In this document: positions 8,231 through 13,040 of the stretch, piece after piece | How positions within the stretch are numbered: the stretch's first letter is position 1 | How the letters are laid out: every line of letters starts with the position of its first letter | Notes under the pieces: model-generated | The model's input: the letters and a program-made list of their open reading frames with translations, nothing else | Told to the model about the DNA's origin: nothing | Database searches by the model: none | Assembly (NCBI GenBank): GCA_964360835.1 | Contig: CAYHYG010000029.1 | Location: forward strand, 1 to 13,040 | Direction: 5' to 3' | Length of the DNA: 13,040 nucleotides | DNA from: CAYHYG01 sp964360835 | Lineage (GTDB): Bacteria > Patescibacteriota > Patescibacteriia > UBA1558 > 2-01-FULL-52-15 | Made by a program: the position numbers and the translations under genes

Positions 8231-9648
8231 GACAACAAGTGATTGATTTCAGACCAACGGAGAGCACGAAAAGCAAAGAGCAGTATACCATAGAGGGTAA
8301 CCCCGACCAGAATTTGTATCAGAACCGATGATATGGGCAACGATGCCAAGACTACAGCCATGAGCAAACTCGCCGCCAGTATTTTTAGACTGGAAATAAG
8401 CGGTGGTCGACAGACGTATTCCTTGGCGGTTACTTTCCAAGCAGCCAAGGCTATGAAAATTTCGATTATAACTGTTATCCAAGCGGCCGCCAGCATGCCA
8501 TAGAGAGGAATAAAGTAAATATAGGCCAGTATGGCTCCGATGGCAGCGACGATAAAACTAGGAATCAATGCTTTCTGTCGACCAACCACCAGTACCATGT
8601 AGGTGAAAAGTACACCGAAAAATATGGCACCTGTAGCCAGCAATAATATTTGTAAAATTGGAGCAGCGCCAATGAATTCTGGGCCTGCAATCAGCACCAT
8701 GACTGGCTCGGCTAGGACAAAACCGCCGGTAATAAGAGGCATGACTATCAAGGCAAAAAATTCCCACGACCGTTGCCAGAGAGAGCGGAGGCGATCTGAA
8801 TCTTTGGCCACCCAGGCGGCTGTCAAAGGAGCTAGAATGAGACCCATAAACATATGAGGAAAGGTGGTGATGATTTCCAAGACGCGATAGCTAGCACCAT
8901 AGAGACCAACTTCAGCAGCTGGACGATACCAAGAAAGAATGACCGTATCCATTTTAAAATAGACCAGATTCAAAGCAGTAGTTAGGGCAATGGGCCAGCT
9001 AATCAACAATATACGTTGCCACCATTTTCTATCAATAACGAATCGAAGCGGTGAAATTTTTTGTACCGCCCCAATGACTATCATAAGTTGAATCATGGTA
9101 GCAGCTACCGTCACCCATAAGAGAGGCAAAAGATAGCTCTGTGGCCAGTAAGCGATAGCGGCCACTGTCAGTAGCAGGGTAATTATTTTTTGTACCGTTG
9201 AGCTGACAGCAATCAAACGCATGTGCAAATTATATTGAAAGATGGCAGTCAAAACGGTAATCAGCGAAGCAGCGCAGTAACTCAGTGCCAATATAGTCAC
9301 GCCTTGTTTTACAATCAGAGGATAGGGTGTGGCCCAGACAATCCCAATAGACGTCAATAATATAATGGCGGCTGTGATCAGTCGTAGACTAAAGATGGCA
9401 TTGATGAGCTTAGGCTGCTCTTCCTTGGAAACGGTAGCTAGTTGACGCAGAAGTGTCAGATAGAGACCTAGATCCACGATGATAGCAAAAACCTGCAACC
9501 AAGCATTGATAGTAGTGAAGTGACCAAACTGTTCCTGACCGAGATAGCGAGTGACCAAGGCTAAGGTCAAGACACCGAGAAAAACATCGGCTAAGCGTGA
9601 GCCAATCTGCCAGACAGTATTGGTAAATATTTTGTGACTGATTGACAT
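8221..9648 (-). CDS. Polysaccharide flippase (Wzx/MATE-like, MOP superfamily)
   Basis: A 475-residue protein made almost entirely of hydrophobic helices, about 12-14 by eye. It begins MSISHKIFTNTVWQIGSRLA, followed by FLGVLTLALVTRYLGQEQFG and NAWLQVFAIIVDLGLYLTLL. This helix start, with the LG..QFG motif, is typical of Wzx/RfbX-like O-unit flippases (polysaccharide biosynthesis/MatE families). It would move a lipid-linked oligosaccharide from the cytoplasmic to the outer face of the membrane, where the downstream Wzy-like protein would use it. The two genes overlap by 10 bases. The ATG at 9648 sits 6 bases after a perfect TATAAT (see the promoter entry), so it may be leaderless. Confidence 0.88.
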   Translation of the reverse strand: MSISHKIFTNTVWQIGSRLADVFLGVLTLALVTRYLGQEQFGHFTTINAWLQVFAIIVDLGLYLTLLRQLATVSKEEQPKLINAIFSLRLITAAIILLTSIGIVWATPYPLIVKQGVTILALSYCAASLITVLTAIFQYNLHMRLIAVSSTVQKIITLLLTVAAIAYWPQSYLLPLLWVTVAATMIQLMIVIGAVQKISPLRFVIDRKWWQRILLISWPIALTTALNLVYFKMDTVILSWYRPAAEVGLYGASYRVLEIITTFPHMFMGLILAPLTAAWVAKDSDRLRSLWQRSWEFFALIVMPLITGGFVLAEPVMVLIAGPEFIGAAPILQILLLATGAIFFGVLFTYMVLVVGRQKALIPSFIVAAIGAILAYIYFIPLYGMLAAAWITVIIEIFIALAAWKVTAKEYVCRPPLISSLKILAASLLMAVVLASLPISSVLIQILVGVTLYGILLFAFRALRWSEINHLLSWS

Positions 9649-9654
9649 GAGCCT

Positions 9655-9683
9655 ATTATACGCTATTAGGTATTTTATTTAAA
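9655..9683 (-). promoter_or_regulatory. Candidate leaderless promoter of the flippase gene
   Basis: Minus-strand TATAAT (9660-9655) and TTTAAA (9683-9678, 4 of 6 matches) are separated by 17 bases. The -10 ends only 6 bases before the flippase ATG (9648), so the predicted start of transcription falls at the start codon. That fits a leaderless mRNA. The gene also lacks a Shine-Dalgarno in this space. Confidence 0.5.
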
Positions 9684-9721
9684 GATATAAGGGCTAATAT
9701 TAGCTTTTTTATAATCTGCTA

Positions 9722-9750
9722 TTGACAATAGTTTATTAATATGATATTAT
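9722..9750 (+). promoter_or_regulatory. Strong sigma-70-like promoter of the DGR target gene
   Basis: TTGACA (9722-9727) and TATTAT (9745-9750) lie 17 bases apart, an ideal spacing and a 6/6 plus 5/6 match. It is the best promoter in the window. Transcription would begin near 9757, giving a leader of about 154 bases before the target ATG. It is divergent from the flippase promoter. Confidence 0.75.
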
Positions 9751-9789
9751 ATATTTTTAAATGTACCTCACAACATAGGACAAGTATAT

Positions 9790-9849
9790 ATGCGGTTTAA
9801 CTACTTTTACATAGATGCTATCAAATATGCGGCAAGATATGGTCGCTAG
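9790..9849 (+). CDS. Possible leader peptide (19 codons) in the target-gene leader
   Basis: ATG at 9790 with AGGA 9 bases upstream (9777-9780) opens a 19-codon frame ending in TAG at 9847-9849. The peptide is MRFNYFYIDAIKYAARYGR, with four Tyr and two Phe. Its stop lies 4 bases before a hairpin (9854-9896). This order of short peptide then hairpin resembles translation-sensitive leaders, but frames this short also occur by chance, and the region has no homology that I can judge. Confidence 0.25.
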   Translation: MRFNYFYIDAIKYAARYGR

Positions 9850-9853
9850 TTTC

Positions 9854-9896
9854 ACTGCCTAGGGTTACATCCAGAGCGGAGGTGACTAGGGGCAGT
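9854..9896 (+). promoter_or_regulatory. Hairpin in the target-gene leader
   Basis: ACTGCC (9854-9859) pairs with GGCAGT (9891-9896). Inside it TAG (9860-9862) pairs with CTA (9886-9888), leaving a two-base GG bulge. The loop carries a GGAGGT (9878-9883), a second copy of the ribosome-binding motif that actually precedes the start codon (9900-9905, 5 bases before ATG 9911). The stem ends 3 bases before the real site, so it leaves that site open. No T-run follows, so it is not a terminator. Confidence 0.4.
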
Positions 9897-9910
9897 AAGG
9901 GAGGTACGTC

Positions 9911-10555
9911 ATGGGAAGCGGAAAGGCCAAATCCGTCCGACTCGATCTGGGTATCGACTTGCGTAACAGGATCCATGCTCAGAATGGTACAGACGACGAT
10001 ATCCTGCTGGTACAGGAAGAAGCTTCGAGCTTCATGGATGACTTGGCGGGGCAACTCGTAGTCCACGCTGAGATCATCCGAGGTGACCGTGAGTGTTTCC
10101 GGCTGATGCACGACGACGTCGTGATCCAGATGCCGGCACTCAAACGGCCGACCCTGGAAGAGATCCGAGTCAGCTGGAGTTACATCCAGCGTATCGAGCG
10201 TGACGACTCCACGGAGGAGCCGGTGAAGTTACGGCTCTCGACCGTTCTCAAGTCGACGGAAGGATCCATCGACGGCGCCACCTACGAACGCCGCTTGACG
10301 GTGCTCCGTGGTAAAGGCGGGTTGTTGGGTTTCCAGCACCGTCAGTACATGCTCAAGGTTCAGCGCGAGTATCCCGCCCTTATGGCGCTTCTCGGGAAGG
10401 TCTACATTGACTTCCCCGGAATCATCGTGGTGAACCAGGTCGGCGACCGTTGCATTCCTTACGTCATCCGCGATGGCATGCAGTTCGTCGGTTACTGGTA
10501 CGGGCTTGGCGGTGACTTCTATGGCATTGGGCGTGTGGCTGTCTCTCGCGGGTAG
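9911..10555 (+). CDS. DGR target (variable) protein, C-type-lectin-like C-terminus
   Basis: A 214-residue protein with a perfect GGAGGT site 5 bases before the ATG. No signal peptide or membrane segment is seen, so it appears cytoplasmic unless exported another way. Residues 1-165 are charged and mixed alpha/beta; I do not recognise the family. Residues 173-214 are the variable region and end in IGRVAVSRG. The W, the DF and the terminal GRVAVSR pattern resemble the C-type-lectin fold used by many DGR targets. Fourteen codons differ from the template: residues 177, 179, 181, 186, 187, 195, 197, 198, 200, 201, 204, 205, 206 and 214. Most template codons at these sites are AAC or AAT, which cannot become stop codons by changing A. 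Base composition is much richer in G+C than the RT gene. Confidence 0.9.
   Translation: MGSGKAKSVRLDLGIDLRNRIHAQNGTDDDILLVQEEASSFMDDLAGQLVVHAEIIRGDRECFRLMHDDVVIQMPALKRPTLEEIRVSWSYIQRIERDDSTEEPVKLRLSTVLKSTEGSIDGATYERRLTVLRGKGGLLGFQHRQYMLKVQREYPALMALLGKVYIDFPGIIVVNQVGDRCIPYVIRDGMQFVGYWYGLGGDFYGIGRVAVSRG
10426..10551 (+). repeat. DGR variable repeat (VR)
   Basis: This 126-bp stretch aligns without gaps to TR at a constant offset of 473 bases. The 17 differences are A in TR to T (7), G (9) or C (1) in VR. The other 94 non-A positions are identical, and 15 TR adenines remain unchanged. The last 21 shared bases before the end (GGGCGTGTGGCTGTCTCTCG and one C) contain no adenine in TR and are the likely mutagenic-homology initiation site. 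Similarity stops at 10552, where VR has G and TR has C. Confidence 0.97.
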
Positions 10556-10619
10556 CCTACTCGACTCCTGCAACCTTCAACCTTGACCCTGGTCACTTGT
10601 TCTCTTGTCCCCTTTTGGG

Positions 10620-10651
10620 CTCCGGCGCCTCGCGCGTCCGGAGTCCTTTTT
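10620..10651 (+). terminator. Rho-independent terminator of the target gene
   Basis: CTCCGG (10620-10625) pairs with CCGGAG (10638-10643). CGC (10626-10628) pairs with GCG (10634-10636), leaving one bulged T. Five Ts follow at 10647-10651. It would separate target-gene transcription from the TR region, so the TR RNA probably has its own start. Confidence 0.75.
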
Positions 10652-10898
10652 ATGATAAAATTAATTTGGATAGTAGATCGTGTGCGTCAGGCTATGGTTT
10701 GGCGCGTCGAACTCCGCTGTTTCTGAAGACAGAGTAAGAATGGGCACGCTTATTCTTAGTGCGCTTTTGAGACACGCAACGAATATTGCTACTTGGTGTA
10801 AGAAGTTAGGGAATTTCAGATTCCGAATACGATTCAATCCTGAGTCCTGAGCTTGTCGAAGGACAAAGGGTGGTGGTATAGATGACTTTTTACACAAA
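10652..10898 (+). other. Non-coding stretch upstream of TR
   Basis: No credible gene is found. The stretch contains a 7-bp inverted repeat TAAGAAT (10735-10741) / ATTCTTA (10752-10758) with a 10-base loop, and a REP-like palindrome at 10844-10864. A template RNA in the direction of TR must start somewhere here, but I find only a poor -35/-10 pair (TTGAGA at 10767-10772, TACTTG at 10790-10795), so the promoter is not assigned. Confidence 0.5.
10844..10864. repeat. REP-like palindrome upstream of TR
   Basis: GTCCTGAGC...GTCGAAGGAC has arms GTCCT and AGGAC and shares its core, in reverse orientation, with the repeat at 348-386 (CCTTCGAC...GCTCAGG). It ends 34 bases before TR and could fold in the 5' part of the template RNA. 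Confidence 0.6.
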
Positions 10899-11024
10899 CG
10901 TGGTGAACCAGGACGGCAACCGTAACATTCCTTACGTCAACAACGATGGCATGCAGTTCGTCGGTAACTGGAACAGGCTTGACAATGACTTCAATGACAA
11001 TGGGCGTGTGGCTGTCTCTCGCAG
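10899..11024 (+). repeat. DGR template repeat (TR)
   Basis: This is the invariant template for VR, with 32 adenines in 126 bases, concentrated in AAC/AAT codons when read in the VR frame. It sits within a frame that is open from an ATG at 10882 to 11064. I read this as the consequence of matching the VR codons rather than as a real gene. Its RNA must be made in the plus direction. It ends 13 bases before the last base of avd, which lies on the other strand. Confidence 0.97.
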
Positions 11025-11037
11025 CTGGCAATGTGAG

Positions 11038-11397
11038 TTAGCGGTTATGCTCGGTGGTGGGTAATTGACTCAACGTTTGTTTGAGCCAGCCGCCGAGCAT
11101 TTTTCCGATCTCATTGAGAGATTCGGATAGCCGGCTATATTTAGTAGTATCGAGGGCTTGGGTTTCCCAGAGAATTTGTAAAAGGAATTTCAGCAGCTCA
11201 AATTTAGCGCTGGCCTGTCTAAGCGCGGCAAGTTTCTCGACCTTGGCTGATTTGCTGGCCGTGAAAAGAAGCTCTATAGTTTCTATGAAGGCACGATCAA
11301 TTTTTTCTGCCAAGGTATATCTGGCTGTTTTCGGGATATGAGGAAGATAACTTTGCCACAGCTTATAGCCGCTAATCAAATATTGCAAAATAGTCAA
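11038..11397 (-). CDS. avd: DGR accessory variability determinant (Avd), four-helix bundle
   Basis: A 119-residue protein of the Avd/four-helix-bundle family. Conserved blocks are YKLWQSYLPHIPKTARYTL (11-29), EKIDRAFIETIELLFTA, KFELLKFLLQILWETQAL and LNEIGKMLGGWL (about 93-104). In characterised DGRs, Avd forms a basic pentameric ring that binds the RT and template RNA and is required for cDNA synthesis. The start used is TTG at 11397. The frame is open to 11431 with no ATG, and no Shine-Dalgarno precedes the TTG, so the start is uncertain. The gene is reversed relative to the target, TR and RT, and lies between TR and RT. Confidence 0.88.
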   Translation of the reverse strand: MTILQYLISGYKLWQSYLPHIPKTARYTLAEKIDRAFIETIELLFTASKSAKVEKLAALRQASAKFELLKFLLQILWETQALDTTKYSRLSESLNEIGKMLGGWLKQTLSQLPTTEHNR

Positions 11398-11432
11398 ATT
11401 CCGTTGAGGGGGGGGCTTAAAGGAGAGGGATT

Positions 11433-12554
11433 ATGAAACAATTGACTCATACATTTGAAGATATTATTTCTTTAGATAATTTATTATTAGCTTGGCAAGA
11501 GTTTATCGTAGATAAAAAGAAAAAACCAGATGTGCAGGAGTTTGCTTATAATCTCATGGATAATCTTGCCTTCCTTCATGAGGAATTAAAAAACGGTATC
11601 TATCATCACAGCGGTTATACACAATTTACTATAACTGATCCCAAACACCGCTTAATTCATAAAACCTGCGTCCGTGATCGAATCTTGAATCATGCTCTCC
11701 ATAGAATCTTATATCCTTATTTTAGTAAAATCTTTGTTGTCGATAGTTTCTCCTGCCAGCTTGGTAAAGGCACGCATAGAGCCTTGAATCGCTTCAGAGA
11801 TTTTAGTCGTAAGGCTTCCCGTAATAATACTCGGACTGTTTGGGTCTTGAAGGGTGATATACGGAAGTTTTTTGCTACGATTGATCAAGAGATATTATTA
11901 GAAATTCTTGCTAAGTATATACCTAAAAGTCCAGCTAATAGTCATCTGCGAGGAGCGTACACGCGACAAAGCAGTCCAGTTGATAATATCGATCAAGCTA
12001 GATTGCTTCACCAGCAAGCTGGTTCGCAAATGAGTGTAGGTTTGAATTTGGCTGATGATAAGACAACCATGCAATTACTAAGGACTATCATCAAAAGTTT
12101 TGAATTACAGTCGGGCAAAGGTTTACCTTTAGGCAACCTCACCTCACAATTATTCGTTAATATTTATATGAATGAATTCGATCAGTTTGTGAAGCATTGG
12201 CTGAGAGCCCAGTATTATATTCGTTACGCCGATGATTTCATTATTATGTCTGCTGATCGTAATATAGTAGAGGCCTATGTTCCGCTTATGCGGAGTTTCT
12301 TGGAGCATAGGCTGAGATTACAGCTACATCCAAAAAAGTTATTTATCAAGACTCTGGCCTCTGGTGTAGATTTTCTCGGTTGGATACATTTCCCCCATCA
12401 TCGCGTATTACGAACTACTACCAAGAAACGAATGATGAGAAGACTTATCGAGCATCCAAGTGAAGCCAGTATAAATTCTTATGTAGGTTTGTTGCGACAT
12501 GGGAATGCTTTTGGATTGTCACGGCAGATTAGAAGAGTTATAGACTATAAGTAG
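11433..12554 (+). CDS. DGR-type reverse transcriptase
   Basis: A 373-residue RNA-directed DNA polymerase with AGGAG 7 bases before ATG 11433. The fingers/palm motifs run in order: KHRLIHKTCVRDRILNHAL (about 71-89), FSCQLGKGTHRAL, catalytic D142 in DIRKFF, GLPLGNLTSQLF at 230-241 with the DGR-specific 'LGxxxSQ' form of motif 4, and YADD at 265-268 (D267, D268). A short thumb follows (INSYVGLLRHGNAFGL). No maturase, endonuclease or intron RNA is present, which with TR/VR excludes a group II intron. Residues about 165-209 form an extra Gln/Ser-rich segment between motifs 3 and 4. The gene is AT-rich. It is divergent from avd with only 35 bases between their starts, including an 8-G run at 11408-11415. 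Confidence 0.94.
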   Translation: MKQLTHTFEDIISLDNLLLAWQEFIVDKKKKPDVQEFAYNLMDNLAFLHEELKNGIYHHSGYTQFTITDPKHRLIHKTCVRDRILNHALHRILYPYFSKIFVVDSFSCQLGKGTHRALNRFRDFSRKASRNNTRTVWVLKGDIRKFFATIDQEILLEILAKYIPKSPANSHLRGAYTRQSSPVDNIDQARLLHQQAGSQMSVGLNLADDKTTMQLLRTIIKSFELQSGKGLPLGNLTSQLFVNIYMNEFDQFVKHWLRAQYYIRYADDFIIMSADRNIVEAYVPLMRSFLEHRLRLQLHPKKLFIKTLASGVDFLGWIHFPHHRVLRTTTKKRMMRRLIEHPSEASINSYVGLLRHGNAFGLSRQIRRVIDYK

Positions 12555-12571
12555 TCTCAGTCATTAAGATT

Positions 12572-12610
12572 ACAAAACTATCATCGATTTTGAACTAATG
12601 ATAGCTTTGT
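12572..12610. terminator. Hairpin between the convergent RT and recA genes
   Basis: ACAAAACTATCAT (12572-12584) pairs with ATGATAGCTTTGT (12598-12610): 12 of 13 pairs, one A-C mismatch and a 13-base loop. It lies in the only gap between the two gene ends and could stop transcription from either side. There is no long T-run, so its termination strength is uncertain. A smaller GACTA/TAGTC stem (12543-12556) covers the RT stop codon. Confidence 0.5.
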
Positions 12611-12638
12611 CAGGCAGGTAGTGGATGTACGTTGGTTA

Positions 12639-13040
12639 TTAGTTTGCGGCCTGAGCTTTGACCGCCGACATGATTTGTTTCCTTATTTCAGTTTGAAGTT
12701 TTTTATCTTCCCTAAGGAATGATTTGGCCGTCTCGCGGCCGACGCCCATCTTGGTTTCGCCGAAGGAGTAGGAGTTGCCGGATTTGGTGATGACGCTATG
12801 GAGTACTCCTTGATCCAGTAAATCGCCGGCTATGGAAATACCTTCGTTATACATAATGTCAAATTCACAAGTCTTGAATGGCGGAGCAATCTTATTTTTT
12901 ACAATCTTGGCATTGACACGGTTACCGATAATTTTTTCCGCTTGTTTAATTTGAGCGGCACGACGTACTTCGATACGGACAGAGGCGTAGAATTTCAAAG
13001 CATTACCACCGGTCGTGGTTTCTGGATTACCAAAGAAGAC
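12639..13040 (-). CDS. recA: Recombinase RecA, C-terminal part (runs off right edge)
   Basis: The frame extends through the window edge on an exact codon boundary (134 codons including stop). It begins VFFGNPETTTGGNALKFYAS, which contains DNA-binding loop L2 (NPETTTGGNALKF) of RecA. Then come SVRIEVRRA, the EFDIMYNEGIS segment and the C-terminal region with GETKMGVGRE. RecA forms filaments on single-stranded DNA for homologous recombination and triggers LexA cleavage. The ATP-binding Walker A part lies beyond the right edge. The C-terminus is short and not strongly acidic. Its position next to the RT is notable only as context; DGR retrohoming in the one well-studied system is reported not to need RecA. 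Confidence 0.97.
   Translation of the reverse strand, partial: VFFGNPETTTGGNALKFYASVRIEVRRAAQIKQAEKIIGNRVNAKIVKNKIAPPFKTCEFDIMYNEGISIAGDLLDQGVLHSVITKSGNSYSFGETKMGVGRETAKSFLREDKKLQTEIRKQIMSAVKAQAAN

Larger units (their letters stand above)
9722..12554. other. Diversity-generating retroelement (complete cassette)
   Basis: The cassette contains target gene (9911-10555), variable repeat (10426-10551), terminator, template repeat (10899-11024), avd (11038-11397, minus strand) and reverse transcriptase (11433-12554). In known DGRs an RNA copy of TR is reverse-transcribed with errors at adenines, and the cDNA replaces VR in the target gene, changing surface-exposed residues. The sequence shows this outcome directly: 17 VR/TR differences, all at TR adenines. 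Composition shifts between the target (GC-rich) and the RT (AT-rich) suggest that the parts have different histories. No integrase or transposase is present. Confidence 0.95.

Noticed and set aside
9821..10573. Minus-strand frames antisense to the target gene
   Set aside because: They are mirror frames of a GC-rich gene. They have no ribosome sites or recognised domains, and the plus-strand gene with VR explains the region.
10661..10897. A 78-codon minus-strand frame with 'LRQAQD'
   Set aside because: That residue string is what the REP-like palindrome (10844-10864) gives when translated. There is no family signal.
10652..10898. A defined promoter for the template RNA
   Set aside because: The best pair (TTGAGA/TACTTG) matches consensus poorly, so no promoter was assigned.
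10882..11064. A 60-codon open frame covering TR, beginning with ATG
   Set aside because: It is open because TR copies the VR reading frame. It has no good ribosome site and runs into the avd 3' end. It is best read as the template RNA region.
11433..12554. Group II intron reverse transcriptase
   Set aside because: There is no maturase or endonuclease domain and no intron RNA ends. The LGNLTSQ motif and the TR/VR pair identify a DGR.
1..13040. A CRISPR array, a second VR, or a transposase
   Set aside because: No regularly spaced repeats, no other copy of the TR sequence and no transposase or integrase motif were seen on reading both strands.

Overview
The window looks like a chromosomal segment of a Patescibacteria/CPR-type bacterium, probably of the Parcubacteria kind. 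This is inference. It rests on the compact, overlapping type IV pilus gene cluster, the weak or absent Shine-Dalgarno sites on most genes, a short Patescibacteria-style diversity-generating retroelement (DGR) with a four-helix Avd, and REP-like 'CCTTCGAC...GCTCAGG' palindromes. TGA works as a stop codon (5985-5987), so the code is standard.

Left part (1-610): the start of a leftward MvaI/BcnI-type restriction endonuclease gene that runs off the left edge, a REP-like palindrome, and a leftward tRNA-Ser(CGA) with an encoded CCA end. Next is a rightward pilus operon (693-6890): assembly ATPase PilB, platform protein PilC, and four small-to-large proteins with class III or class III-like (prepilin) N-termini. 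One of these is a large prepilin carrying a seven-bladed LVIVD-type beta-propeller, probably a surface adhesin on the pilus. The operon meets, tail to tail with a 4-bp overlap, a leftward pair encoding an O-antigen ligase/polymerase-like protein and a polysaccharide flippase (6887-9648).

The notable system is at about 9722-12554: a complete DGR. A strong promoter (TTGACA-17-TATTAT), a structured leader and a perfect ribosome binding site drive a 214-residue target protein. Its last 42 codons are the variable repeat (VR, 10426-10551). After a terminator and a 250-base non-coding stretch comes the template repeat (TR, 10899-11024). VR and TR are the same length (126 bp), align without gaps, and differ at 17 positions, every one of which is an adenine in TR. 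All 94 non-adenine positions are identical. This is the signature of adenine-specific mutagenic retrohoming. The avd accessory gene lies on the opposite strand, running toward TR, and the DGR-type reverse transcriptase follows on the plus strand. The layout is therefore VR(+), TR(+), avd(-), RT(+).

The right edge holds the C-terminal part of recA on the minus strand, separated from the RT by a long hairpin. The target gene is visibly GC-rich (35 of 60 bases in 10141-10200) while the RT gene is AT-rich (13 G/C of 60 in 11461-11520), so the cassette looks mosaic. Together the cluster suggests a small host-associated or surface-interacting cell with pili, a surface polysaccharide, and one hypervariable protein whose binding surface is rewritten by the DGR.
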